Source: Harmothoe impar
Lineage: Eukaryota > Annelida > Polychaeta > Phyllodocida > Polynoidae
Assembly: GCA_947462335.1 (NCBI GenBank)
Contig: OX381706.1
Coordinates: 13,802,784-13,866,783 of the forward strand
DNA length: 64,000 nucleotides
Direction: 5' to 3'
Notes under the pieces: model-generated
Database searches by the model: none
The model's input: only the letters and a program-made list of their open reading frames with translations
Told to the model about the DNA's origin: nothing
Translations under genes and position numbers: made by a program
Shown: positions 20,301 to 29,227 of the stretch, piece after piece
Position numbering within the stretch: position 1 is the first letter of the stretch
How the letters are laid out: every line of letters starts with the position of its first letter

Positions 20301-21214
20301 TTTATAACCTCATCCCAGAACTTGTAAGCTTGATGTGCCCCTGAACTAGTATGCTCTAACCAGAACTCCATATCCCTTTCTGTATCTTCGTAGGACGGTA
20401 GCCTAGCTCGGCTCCCTATCTCCCCAGTAACCTCTCCTGTATAGGGTCTGAAGGAAGGAGGTCTGAATAGTTTAGTACATTTCTTCTCGTTGAATTTATC
20501 CAACTGTTGGATATATGCCCCCCTGCATATCTTACTCCCAGGAATCACTGCATCCGGCTTAAATTTCTCAAATTTAGCTGCTAAATGCATTACTGCCATG
20601 GTTGGAATACGTTCCGGAGTTGACTGTGTAGGGGCATTCCAATCGGGTACAAAGTTACCATGCACCGGATGTAAACCATCCGCACGGTCATACGACATAG
20701 CACCCCACGGAGCGCCCACTGGAACGTCACTGACCGAGTGCACCGGTATCCCGGGCATATTCGGGTCAGTCCGGGTCACTCCCGAAGAAGGTGGTGACGC
20801 AATATTCCCAACCTGGAACAAGGGAAATCCCCCGGCCTCGAGTCCTTTTAACCCCGGCCCTGACACGAACCCCCTAGCCTGCGCCACTGATAAACCCATA
20901 TCTACCAGTTTCTTTACATGTTCTCCCCGAGCTAGGAGATACTGTGTGGTTTTAACCTTTTCAGTTTTCCTTATCTCAGAGATATTACTGTGATTTCGGC
21001 GTTTCACACCCCTATTCTTCATCTTAGCCGGTGGTTGATACACGAATTTAGGTAAATCCGCATCCCGAAACCGTTTTGGAAGATCATAATCGACCGGAGC
21101 TGTTGACTCCAGGTCCCCCAAAGCTAACAATTCTCTCTGTTCCTGCGACAGAGGGGTAACTTCCGTCGAGTGACTCCTTCTATGGGAGTCTCCCGACGGA
21201 TAGTTATCCGCCAT
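17390..21214 (-). CDS. Unidentified 1274-aa third ORF of element 2
   Basis: An intact frame from an ATG at 21214, in the position where envelope genes usually sit. It has no signal peptide and no membrane segment, so it is not an envelope. N-terminal region: Pro-rich with a basic patch (65-75). Residues 352-423 hold two zinc-finger-like Cys/His sets: C352, C357, H375, H380/H382, then C389, C399, C413, H417, H422/H423, each ending in an [F/V]-x-RHLV-type helix. A run EEEDDCVFVGEEV at about 605-617 resembles a SUMO-interacting motif. A long coiled coil spans about 770-930. Residues 1017-1076 are a tandem repeat of a 15-residue Val/Ser/Pro/Thr unit. The rest is low complexity. I do not recognise the family. 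A nuclear or nucleic-acid-binding role is inference from the finger-like motifs. Expression probably needs splicing, because the frame lies 945 bp beyond pol. Confidence 0.85.
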   Translation of the reverse strand: MADNYPSGDSHRRSHSTEVTPLSQEQRELLALGDLESTAPVDYDLPKRFRDADLPKFVYQPPAKMKNRGVKRRNHSNISEIRKTEKVKTTQYLLARGEHVKKLVDMGLSVAQARGFVSGPGLKGLEAGGFPLFQVGNIASPPSSGVTRTDPNMPGIPVHSVSDVPVGAPWGAMSYDRADGLHPVHGNFVPDWNAPTQSTPERIPTMAVMHLAAKFEKFKPDAVIPGSKICRGAYIQQLDKFNEKKCTKLFRPPSFRPYTGEVTGEIGSRARLPSYEDTERDMEFWLEHTSSGAHQAYKFWDEVIKQSMGTYRAADLSNEDRDRLKWAWMTFVPPGMPTYKPGRGWRIGSGQCPFNECMDRNPIAEYLDLYQFARHLVEFHGHSKMMWQCRAKSNRSVKCMKDGEPFSTSRKGCMVRHLVDVHHMKAETAMSNLDILENSPEALGLTDREKCVRVPQGLAYTLVFNHNPRRLWLNRKAWPYYIQDFPEKASDYRSKMELATPPKGKMLSEGKTVDHGVYTPVSVTLGEMRTTGSEESSASAGLDSSPDGRSTPTKRRAPGSSCGFSRNTTESNKEGSGGSLPRVAVSPRLAIEEKMVNDLLASPVEEEDDCVFVGEEVIPPTTISEARGNPGVSRKILKTENTSTDSQGYVTGKIESVSGKEDSKSKMIYRTIDFQSEGDDWVDQKFTPPTGRVQSSKIEMRKEQEIGRRLSSVPSPSTCMGGLSLNSPSSGVGEEDISLESVPLPKLTGDIDHPENISIRNLLKEQYVTGLKSSFDTLDLACQLALQGARAQAEQLVKESRLAELEKVETAKAELLSKMSKMTEENEALKRQLGQRDDMVATSSRIVDDLRLNIEKSRMESQFLIDDLKVKLDRSKDMVSSAEHKLTAARTEISLKTKIIRKLEHEIGGLTEEFSSYRKEAQQNDDFYEELAEFFEDCYEIPLSSWYDESVYRVERGSAPLPLGFDGDAYAQRLRADSRASNTPRSPPPPSTEDETNLADCSYVAATSMACGSSELVPVTSVPKTSVAVTSVPVSPVPVTSVAVTSVPVSPVPVTSVAVTSVPVSPVSVTPVAVTSTSVLSDAKTMQYTTMGVDTTVSSFETMDTPAGVSTLARMVVNELQTESHNSTPVSTPILDTTSCQSPYQITESETREAVQILMELNDAIAEADLRLSIRDAEALMAPENELEQSMMVDPPMDLPVTTGSMSGNHRPSTLDIPVSMASVPMGTQVHFPNPDALQLGSGMDISIEMSDNRSSECMSPVSRNEELLLSGES
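17985..18175 (-). repeat. 45-bp coding minisatellite in the third ORF
   Basis: About four copies of a 45-bp unit, in frame, encode repeats of the pattern VPVTSVAVTSVPVSP. The copies differ by few substitutions, so expansion was recent. Confidence 0.8.
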
Positions 21215-22159
21215 GATAACTACACAGAGGGCGGCCCAGAGGAGCCCACTCTAAAAATGAGCTTAAATGAGTAGTAGAATCAGGAAAATTGTTACAAAAG
21301 TGTCCTCCTGTACTACCTCACTTTAGTGTCTCCTCTCTCCCTCACATGTAGATGTTCTAACCGGTGATTACATACGCGGAGAGAGGTGCCTTCGCATCCA
21401 CCCTCTCCAACGGTATGTGCAGGACTGACGCTTTCCGCGCCAAACCAGCATGCGTGCGCATCCAAGCGCAAAGGATCACGGGTACCGGATAGCCCTTCCC
21501 GAAGAAGTTATCCGGTATTATCCGAAGAAAACCGGGTGGCGAAGTAAACTGCGTAGTAGTTGCAATCTTCGCCGGGTTCTCTCGGATTGTATTTTACACA
21601 TCATTTCAAGTAATAGCAATTCTTTAGTTCGTCAAGGCTGTATTATTTGTAGCTTATGAACTTTTAGAACGCTGTTTAAACAAACATTATAAAAAAATAC
21701 GTGTCAAAGTAAATTTCTTTGGTTGTCCGAACAAATTCGGAATACGTATGAGTCCCATTCTCATGTTGTTAGAACGAGTTCTACACCCGTACTTTCCACA
21801 TAATATTTCTTATTAGGATCCTCATATTATCCTTAGAAAAATTACTGACTAGGTTTGATTGGATTTTAATCCGAAACCATCACGACAAGTACTAAAATGG
21901 GAAACCAACTCGCAGACCATAGCATGTAAACATTCAAAACTAACTTTAGTAAAGCAGAACGTTGGGTACCCCAATGCCATCTACTGGTCAATTTCACCAT
22001 TATTCCCGTCACAAAGACTAAAGAATAAAATCCGGTATTTCTCGTTGTGTTTTTGACAATTAGCACCAGTTACGCAACTTTCCGGGGTTTACCGGGTAAG
22101 TCCTTGGAGACCCGAACTATTTCGGGTAACCACAACAAACAAACCCAGCCCCGCCGCTC
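21215..22159 (-). other. Non-coding spacer between pol and third ORF of element 2
   Basis: About 945 bp, AT-rich, without a supported frame. It would be expected to carry a splice acceptor or internal promoter for the third ORF. None could be assigned with confidence. Confidence 0.5.
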
Positions 22160-25100
22160 TTACGTAACAGCACCTCGACCCGCTATACGAGCACTTCTAC
22201 GTATGGGTCCTTGGGGTTTCTTCTTCTCAATTACTGTAGGAACCTCCCTAGTTTCCTTTTCAGTAACTAACTTCTTCTTCTTCTTCCTACCATCGACTTT
22301 TCTAGCTGGCGTTGCTTTTCTAGTCTTCTTTGTAGGCGGGGGTGCCGTAACCTGTGTTTTACGCACCCACCTGGGTTGGGGCATTGGCACTTCTACCAAA
22401 GGCTCATTCTCATCGCCGGGCCGGCGACCTAGCCAAGGCTTCAGGCGATCCACATGGCCTGCAACTATCTTGCCTTTCACATTTTTCAACAACACAGTAA
22501 CATCCGATATTACTTTTGTCACCTCAAATGGCCCATCCCAACCTTTCGAGATTTTTCCATGTACAGGTGGTTTCAATCTCACCACCTTCTGTCCAACTAC
22601 ATACTTCCTCTCTCTCAAGCCTGTATCATACCCTACTTTCTGATGGATGGCCGCTTTCTTCAAATGGCCTCTCACCAATGCATAGCCTTCCCGCAATTCT
22701 CTACGCAGAGATTCCGCAAATGCCACACGGCATGGGACATCCTTTCTCCGCAGTACACTGCCAAAGACCAAATCTGCAGGCATTATGATCTCAGATCCAA
22801 ATACCAGGCTGTTAGGAGTGCAGCCAGTTGAAGCATGCACCGTACCGTTGTATGCATGAGCCACATACTGGGAAAATGTGTCCCAGTCATCCTGATTAGA
22901 ATTAACCAGTGTGGTCAGCCCCTGAATCAACGTGCGGTTGAATCTCTCAACCATCCCATCCGACTGCGGTCGGTACGGATTAGTGCGTGTCTTAACTATG
23001 GCCAATTCTTCCAGCATCCCCTGAAAGAGACGCGATTCAAACTCCCTACCCTGGTCTGAATGTAACATGAGAGGTGCGCCAAATGTTAGTACCCACTCCT
23101 CAACCAAAGCTTGTGCGCAAGTTAATGCCGTGTGATCCTTCATTGGGATCACCTTCACGTACTTTGTATAGTAGTCTTGTACCACCATCATGCACACGTT
23201 GGAGTTTGGAGTTGTCTGGAAGCCAGTGATTATATCAATGGCTATCCTCGCAAATCTGACTCCGAACAGTTCTTGTCTGAGAGATGTTTTACCTTTCCCA
23301 GGGCCCGGCTTCACCAGGCAACACGTTGGGCATTCACTCAACCAACGTATTACGTCTTTAGACATCCCAGGCCAGTAATATCTCCTCGCTAGTTTGTCCA
23401 AAGTCCGTTTCCTGCCAAAATGAGCGGAAGTCTGATGACCATGGAAAAACTCGAATACTTCCCATCTCAGAGAAGCTGGCAAGACTATCTGTAGCCTCCT
23501 CCTGGCTTTGCCTTCAAGAGTTTTCCATCTACACAATAGGCCGTCTCGCACTACCAACTGCGACCATTGGCCCACTAAGTTCCTTACTTCCACACATTCT
23601 AATGACAGAGCAGGTCTGACGGGACGAGCAGCTCTCTCCAGGATCAGATTCCGTATCATATTGATACCATCGTCCTCCTGTTGAGCTTCAAGTATGGACT
23701 CCGCCGACCAAAACACCAAGTTCTCTTCCCAGGCCGGATCAAAATTCATTATTGGAGCCACCAACGCGTTATGTATGCCACAGTCTTCACAGTCCATTCT
23801 TGCACATCTTCGGATTGGTCTCCTAGACAAACAATCCGCATTTACGTGCTTCACTCCGCTCCGATGCTGAATCTGGGTATTCTCTATCCCTAGTTCAGAC
23901 AACGCGGAGATCCATCTACCCATCATCTCATCTGCTTCCTTGAAATTAAGGAGCCATCTCAAGGATGAATGGTCTGTTCGTAGAATAAAATTCCCACCAT
24001 ACAAATAATGGCGGAATTTCTTCGTGTATACTACTATGGCCAACAACTCTCTCTTGGTGGTGCAATAATTGCGTTGAGTTTTACTCAAGCTGTTGCTAGC
24101 AAATGCCAAGGGCACTTCCCTACCCTCTTGTATTTGGGATAAGACAGCGCCTATGCTATCGTTGCTAGCGTCGGTGTCTAGGATGAACTGATCACCCTCA
24201 GTAGGATAGCTCAGCACAGGAGTTACCGTGAATAACTCCTTCAGCTTCTGAAAAGCCTGTCCAGCTAATTCCGTCCAAATAAACGGTGGTAGCTTCAACA
24301 TTCCCTTCCTTTTTCCTACTACCAGCGCCTGTAATGGAGCCGACACCTCAGCAAATCCGGGAATGAATTCCACTGATTGCCTGAAGAACTTGCATTTCTT
24401 AGCTTTCAGTCTAAGGTTGTAGGATCTCAGTCGATCCATCACCTTGTTCAAATTTGATAGACACTCCTCCCGAGTTTTCCCGAAAACTATGATGTCGTCT
24501 AGATAAACTAGACAGTTTTTCCACAACAATCCCCTTAGCATTGTCTCCATCATATTCTCGAAAGTAGCCGGAGCATTGCATAAGCCAAATGGCATTACAT
24601 TGAACTCAAACAACCCCCTGTGGGTTGTGAATGCTGTCTTTTCCTTATCCTCTGGGTGCATCCCAATCTGCCAGTACCCTGACTGGAGATCTAAGGTACT
24701 AAACCAGTGATTGCCTCCCAAGGAATCCAGACTTTCGTCAATGCGTGGCAAGGGGTAGGCATTCTTCCTCGTAATCCCATTTAGTCTCCTGTAATCTATA
24801 CAGAACCGACAAGTGCCATCCTTTTTGGTAACCATTACCACCGGACTAGCCCATGGACTATCTGAGGGCCTTATTATCCCTTCCCCTAACATCTTGTCTA
24901 CCTCATCCTCCAATGCCTGCTTCTTAGACAACGGGAGGCGCCGGTATGGCAAGCGCAATGGTGGGCTAGAACCGGTGTCTATCCGATGAGTTACTCGGTC
25001 AGTTCTACCCAATTGCTCCCCTGGAGCAGAGAACAAGTCTGCATTTTCGCACAATAGCTGAGCCAGACTCTCTTTGTCCTCCTCTGTCTCCAAGTGGCTA

Positions 25101-26260
25101 TCTGTTACTAATGGTAAAAGATGCAGTGGCAATCCATATCCTTCCTTCCTATCCTGCTCCCCAGTGTCTTGCAATACCACTGGCATAGCGGATGGATCCA
25201 AAGCTCCTATTTCCACTGCTCTCTTCACTGCTAACTCTACTTCTGGTGAGTCAGCTCTTCCTACCACGTCAGCATATGTTACGTCCCCAAAGGTCGTCCC
25301 TTTTTCCAGGTACACATCCTGAAAAGTCATATTACTAACTGGTACTACTGTTCGTCTTGAACTCTGCACTAAGGCACTGGTGGAAACCAACCCCAGCTTA
25401 CTCAAATGCTGCTGATTCGGTTCCACCACCCCCATGCGGTCAAATTCCATTTCCCGGCAGTATACAACTACATTGCACACATGGCGGGGAGGAATTCGCA
25501 CTGTCTGAGAGACAGACGAGACGCCTGAAATCCGGCGGAGTACACACTGGACCTTCATCTCTTGTGGATACTGAAGAGTGAGTTCCCCTGTCACACTATC
25601 CAATACCGCTCCATACAGAGAACAAAAATCTACTCCCAAGATTCCCTCATCCGTCAATTCAGCTACAGTTGTTGAAACAACAAATGAATGTTGATTCACC
25701 CAAAAGGGTATCACCTGTCTGCCATGTGTCCGCATATGAGACCCATCAGCACTTCTGACCGACCCAGACCCCACAGGGTTAGTCGACAGACCTGCGAGCT
25801 TCTTGAAGAAATGGTGACCCATCATGGAGTGACTAGCTCCAGTATCGATCAGAAATTCCCCCAAGCAGCCCTGAATCTGTACAGGCAAGTACCATCTCTT
25901 CCCTTGTAAAGGAGAAGGTTGCAAGGCAAATCTCTGGATTCCAGCTTCACCGCCCAAGTCATATCCCCTCGAGTTGAGAAACTTAACTATAGGATCATCG
26001 GGTTTGAGTCGCGTAGCACAAAACCTTTCTACTTCTTCCGCCAACTCAATTCTACGGACGGTGTCCAGATGAGCTAAATCTTCAACACCTTTCTCGTCCG
26101 TTCCCTGGGGCCCATCTCCACCTGGCGGATCAGACTCAGGTGCGGCTAACCCCAGCGGTTCCCATGAAATGGAATCTTTTGATTCTCCCCTGACAGTACT
26201 CTTGACAATCACAGGTGGGGTTGTTATCTTGTCATCGACAACAACCCCTGTTAGTTTTCC
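22160..26260 (-). CDS. pol: Pol polyprotein of element 2: protease, RT, RNase H, integrase (internal gap)
   Basis: The frame is open from upstream of 26260 to a stop at 22160 and overlaps the gag end. There is no ATG start, which fits Gag-Pol frameshifting. Counting from 26212: protease DTGA at 123-126; RT about 410-616 with YLDD at 570-573; RNase H with D681, E722, D747 and D793; integrase zinc residues H924, H931, C961 and C964; catalytic D993, D1053 and E1089; a GPF module near 1227; and a Lys-rich C-terminal tail (1296-1350) that could act as a nuclear signal. The segment that normally joins the RT thumb to RNase H is missing. The sequence passes from the conserved FFRQSVEF (609-616) straight to IPGFAEV, about 45 residues shorter than element 1 Pol. 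The gap is in frame. Loss of this connection should impair RT, so this copy is probably non-autonomous. Confidence 0.92.
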   Translation of the reverse strand, partial: GKLTGVVVDDKITTPPVIVKSTVRGESKDSISWEPLGLAAPESDPPGGDGPQGTDEKGVEDLAHLDTVRRIELAEEVERFCATRLKPDDPIVKFLNSRGYDLGGEAGIQRFALQPSPLQGKRWYLPVQIQGCLGEFLIDTGASHSMMGHHFFKKLAGLSTNPVGSGSVRSADGSHMRTHGRQVIPFWVNQHSFVVSTTVAELTDEGILGVDFCSLYGAVLDSVTGELTLQYPQEMKVQCVLRRISGVSSVSQTVRIPPRHVCNVVVYCREMEFDRMGVVEPNQQHLSKLGLVSTSALVQSSRRTVVPVSNMTFQDVYLEKGTTFGDVTYADVVGRADSPEVELAVKRAVEIGALDPSAMPVVLQDTGEQDRKEGYGLPLHLLPLVTDSHLETEEDKESLAQLLCENADLFSAPGEQLGRTDRVTHRIDTGSSPPLRLPYRRLPLSKKQALEDEVDKMLGEGIIRPSDSPWASPVVMVTKKDGTCRFCIDYRRLNGITRKNAYPLPRIDESLDSLGGNHWFSTLDLQSGYWQIGMHPEDKEKTAFTTHRGLFEFNVMPFGLCNAPATFENMMETMLRGLLWKNCLVYLDDIIVFGKTREECLSNLNKVMDRLRSYNLRLKAKKCKFFRQSVEFIPGFAEVSAPLQALVVGKRKGMLKLPPFIWTELAGQAFQKLKELFTVTPVLSYPTEGDQFILDTDASNDSIGAVLSQIQEGREVPLAFASNSLSKTQRNYCTTKRELLAIVVYTKKFRHYLYGGNFILRTDHSSLRWLLNFKEADEMMGRWISALSELGIENTQIQHRSGVKHVNADCLSRRPIRRCARMDCEDCGIHNALVAPIMNFDPAWEENLVFWSAESILEAQQEDDGINMIRNLILERAARPVRPALSLECVEVRNLVGQWSQLVVRDGLLCRWKTLEGKARRRLQIVLPASLRWEVFEFFHGHQTSAHFGRKRTLDKLARRYYWPGMSKDVIRWLSECPTCCLVKPGPGKGKTSLRQELFGVRFARIAIDIITGFQTTPNSNVCMMVVQDYYTKYVKVIPMKDHTALTCAQALVEEWVLTFGAPLMLHSDQGREFESRLFQGMLEELAIVKTRTNPYRPQSDGMVERFNRTLIQGLTTLVNSNQDDWDTFSQYVAHAYNGTVHASTGCTPNSLVFGSEIIMPADLVFGSVLRRKDVPCRVAFAESLRRELREGYALVRGHLKKAAIHQKVGYDTGLRERKYVVGQKVVRLKPPVHGKISKGWDGPFEVTKVISDVTVLLKNVKGKIVAGHVDRLKPWLGRRPGDENEPLVEVPMPQPRWVRKTQVTAPPPTKKTRKATPARKVDGRKKKKKLVTEKETREVPTVIEKKKPQGPIRRSARIAGRGAVT
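26217..26260 (-). promoter_or_regulatory. Probable -1 frameshift signal, gag to pol, element 2
   Basis: The minus strand has GGAAAAC (26260-26254) touching the gag stop TAA (26253-26251). After a 5-nt spacer that includes the stop, a perfect 9-bp stem follows: GGGGTTGTT (26248-26240), a 14-nt loop, AACAACCCC (26225-26217). Pol lies in the -1 frame and is open through the site. The heptamer is not a textbook XXXYYYZ because the P-site codon re-pairs poorly. The A-site AAAAC part and the downstream hairpin are typical. Confidence in the exact slip site is moderate. Confidence 0.7.
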
Positions 26261-29142
26261 GTCGGTGGTGGGCTTTGGTCAGAAGAGGGTCCGTCTTTTT
26301 GTTTCTCGACCGATGATACATTCTTAGTATCCTTGGACCAACATGTCCTTGCAAAGTGACCCTTCTTCCCACAATTATAGCATTTCGTGTCTTTGTTGGG
26401 TTTCCCCTTACCGCGACCACGAGTTGCGACCTTCTCAGCCTTCTCAGCCTTACTACGCTCCTCCATGACTTTTCCGATCATGGTCTTCAATGCACCCTCC
26501 TCTGGCGCTTGAGCGTCTGATCCTGGAACCTTTCGTCTTACATAAAAAGAACGACGTCCTTTCCATTTAGGATCTATTGCTGCCACCTCTTGCACACCCT
26601 CTGTAGTCAGTTCAACCTCTTCTACGGGCATCTCTATTACTGCTACAGGGGCTGCCTCTACAGTTTTCAACAGCTTCCTCTTCCTCAGAGCATCTTCTGT
26701 AAGCTCGAAGATATCTGCTAGTGACATAGTGGTCTTCCACTGTGAAGCAATCTCGCTCGACAATCTTTCGTCTTTAAGTCCATCTATATACAGGCTGGAC
26801 AACTTCCTTACCAGCCATGGATCACTTGGACTCATAGATGCAAATGCTTCTGCTGCTAGCACTCTGAGAGCTATTCCAAACTGTCTGTGCCCTTCACCGG
26901 GCTTCTGAACTCTTGCCTCTAGCTCAGATGCGGGATCCGCACCGGATGTGGAACCTAAAGCCCAAGAAGCTGTTTCCACTAATCCCTTGTACGTTCTTCC
27001 CCCGCTTAATTCAAAGCTTGTTAGGGCGGGATCACCAGGACCATCCCGCAGACACCATGACAAAGCTGCAAGGCACTCATCGCCTTCCCAACCATTATGT
27101 CTCATGTCTGCTGAAAATCGTGTGAACCATTTCCTCCATGGAACCGAGCCATCATACTGCTTCATCTTGATAGCCTGCTTCCTCACAGGTGTCATCCCCG
27201 TTCTCAACGGTATATCAGCCTGACTCAAAGCATAGTCCACTGCCTTAAAGTTCCCCACGTCATTTGGTACCGCATCAATCCCCAATCTTCTAATTGCTGG
27301 ATTGCTCTGGAACACTGCTTCATCTTCCATTGACATATTTCCCCTATGTTGATAGGGTGTCCCACTCTGATTAGTACCTCCGGTCCTTGGTGTATACATG
27401 CTTCCTGGAGTTACATGACTGCCAGGTAATGGGGGAGGTGGTATATTGAACATAGGCCTCGCGTTCCCATAACAGTTATCCGGTCCGACATTGCTCCATC
27501 CCCCATAGGAGGTGTTAGGCCCTGCCAGATTCCCTTGACCTGGCGGCCGAGCATTCATGTTTGCCCCCTTGGGCAAACCTGGTCTACCTACCGTAGACAC
27601 GTTTACCGGACCTGTAGGAACCTGCCTTGTCCCTGGAGCTGGAGTAGAATGAGCACCTGGAGCTGGAGCAGTGTGACCTGGTCCCACAGGAGGCTTATTC
27701 CCTGTAGCCTGGGCTACCGGAACGTCTCCTTTTACTCCCTTAGTGTCATTCTCCACACTCACTGATTCTGTTTCCTCAAGGAAGCAATCTAACTTCTCCT
27801 GAAACAGCTTTTCAACTCTACCACATAGTTCTAACATGAACTCCTCATTCTTATCAAACTTACTGCCATGCATGGATGAGTGTCCACTCACACTGGATAA
27901 CATGTCAGCTGTATGTATCACCATGGAACTATCTAGATCCTCAGTGGCAGGTGGTTTCACCACCTCTTCCACTGTATTGACTATAAATACTGAAGGCTCG
28001 TCGGCAGTCACAAAGGTCTCATCCTTAGACACTTCCTGTGCTGTTCCCACTGAGTCCCTTTTTACCTTAGTCACTTCTGGTTCTAGTTTGTTCACCATGT
28101 GATTCTCAGCTTGTTGAGCTAGTGCTTCCAACTCTCCTAACTTAGTATCCTGTTTCTTCAACAACTCATCATACTCCGCTACTTGTAACTGTCTTGCCAG
28201 AATCTGGGAACTAATTTCTTTATTCCGTACCACTAGCTTTTCTGTTTCAGACTTCAATCTGACTTCAGTACCCTCAAGTAGACCTACATTGACCGAAATT
28301 TGTTCCAGATGTTTTATCTGAGCTGCATGTTCCCCAATGTTTCCCGACCTCTTTGCCAAAAAACTCTTTTCGAAAGCTTCCCTTTCCTCCTTCAACTTTC
28401 TGAGGGATTCTTCCTCTAGTCTTATCCCTTCCTTCATATGCTCATGCTCATTTCTCAATCTGAGCGTCCTTATGTCATCCAGGCTCAACCTCTCCCTGGG
28501 TTCATAAGGTGGAACCTCTAGACCGGGTATCGTCAACCTAAAAGGATCTGGGAACAGCTTATCTCCCCTGGAGATTACATCAGCTGTCTCTTCCCCTTCC
28601 TCAGGAGTTTCTATCAGGTCGTCTCTTTTGACAACCTCAACTCCTTCCTGACTGACTGGGACTACCACTCTAGTCCCTTCCACTGCTTCCACAGTGGGTA
28701 CTGGTCTACGTTCCCATCTCACTGGTACATCTACTGTACCCTCCAGACTAGGTATACTAGAGTCACTATCCTCTCCAATATCTTCCATGGTAACCGGTCC
28801 AAGCATCACATCCTCTCTTGATGTATCCCTCACCTGGACCTGTCCTACCATTTCCCTATCTGGTTCCAGAGCTGGACGTTTCGCTGGAGGGTCCCCTTGT
28901 GAATCCTCAGATCTCACTTCATGGGCTTCATCTTCCCCTCCATGTCCAATTTCCCTATTCTGATTGAACGTATGCACCTTCTGCCTAGCATTAAACCTCA
29001 CCCTAGATCGTAATCTAGGACGCATCCCCTCCCCTTGGTTAGTAACCGACGGGGGAGGTACCTCTGTATCTGACATATCTTCACCACACAAAAGCAACCT
29101 GTAATAGCTATCCTTGAAACCTACCAATTCTGGTTCAAACAT
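26251..29142 (-). CDS. gag: Gag polyprotein of element 2
   Basis: 963 codons from an ATG at 29142, ending at TAA 26251. The N-terminal third is acidic and low complexity. A long coiled coil covers about 225-350. A Pro/Gly-rich linker (about 475-590) leads to a capsid-like helical region (about 640-810). One retroviral zinc knuckle of the C-x2-C-x4-H-x4-C type occupies residues 921-934 near the C-terminus, which is diagnostic of a nucleocapsid. The protein is nearly twice the usual Ty3/Gypsy Gag length because of the added N-terminal coiled-coil part. Confidence 0.88.
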   Translation of the reverse strand: MFEPELVGFKDSYYRLLLCGEDMSDTEVPPPSVTNQGEGMRPRLRSRVRFNARQKVHTFNQNREIGHGGEDEAHEVRSEDSQGDPPAKRPALEPDREMVGQVQVRDTSREDVMLGPVTMEDIGEDSDSSIPSLEGTVDVPVRWERRPVPTVEAVEGTRVVVPVSQEGVEVVKRDDLIETPEEGEETADVISRGDKLFPDPFRLTIPGLEVPPYEPRERLSLDDIRTLRLRNEHEHMKEGIRLEEESLRKLKEEREAFEKSFLAKRSGNIGEHAAQIKHLEQISVNVGLLEGTEVRLKSETEKLVVRNKEISSQILARQLQVAEYDELLKKQDTKLGELEALAQQAENHMVNKLEPEVTKVKRDSVGTAQEVSKDETFVTADEPSVFIVNTVEEVVKPPATEDLDSSMVIHTADMLSSVSGHSSMHGSKFDKNEEFMLELCGRVEKLFQEKLDCFLEETESVSVENDTKGVKGDVPVAQATGNKPPVGPGHTAPAPGAHSTPAPGTRQVPTGPVNVSTVGRPGLPKGANMNARPPGQGNLAGPNTSYGGWSNVGPDNCYGNARPMFNIPPPPLPGSHVTPGSMYTPRTGGTNQSGTPYQHRGNMSMEDEAVFQSNPAIRRLGIDAVPNDVGNFKAVDYALSQADIPLRTGMTPVRKQAIKMKQYDGSVPWRKWFTRFSADMRHNGWEGDECLAALSWCLRDGPGDPALTSFELSGGRTYKGLVETASWALGSTSGADPASELEARVQKPGEGHRQFGIALRVLAAEAFASMSPSDPWLVRKLSSLYIDGLKDERLSSEIASQWKTTMSLADIFELTEDALRKRKLLKTVEAAPVAVIEMPVEEVELTTEGVQEVAAIDPKWKGRRSFYVRRKVPGSDAQAPEEGALKTMIGKVMEERSKAEKAEKVATRGRGKGKPNKDTKCYNCGKKGHFARTCWSKDTKNVSSVEKQKDGPSSDQSPPPTEN

Positions 29143-29214
29143 ATAAGAGCTTACCTCTCAATTTCAGAAAGAAGAATAACAAAAATAAATGTAAATCAAT
29201 ACTTACCCAAAGTG

Positions 29215-29226
29215 GTCACGGCACCA
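29215..29226 (-). other. Primer-binding site of element 2, tRNA-His
   Basis: One base inside the 5' LTR the minus strand reads TGGTGCCGTGAC. This is complementary to the 3' end (GTCACGGCACCA) of animal tRNA-His, whose acceptor begins GCCGTGA. The match runs 12 nt from the CCA and then breaks. The tRNA sequence is from general knowledge, not from this window. Confidence 0.75.
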
Positions 29227-29227
29227 G

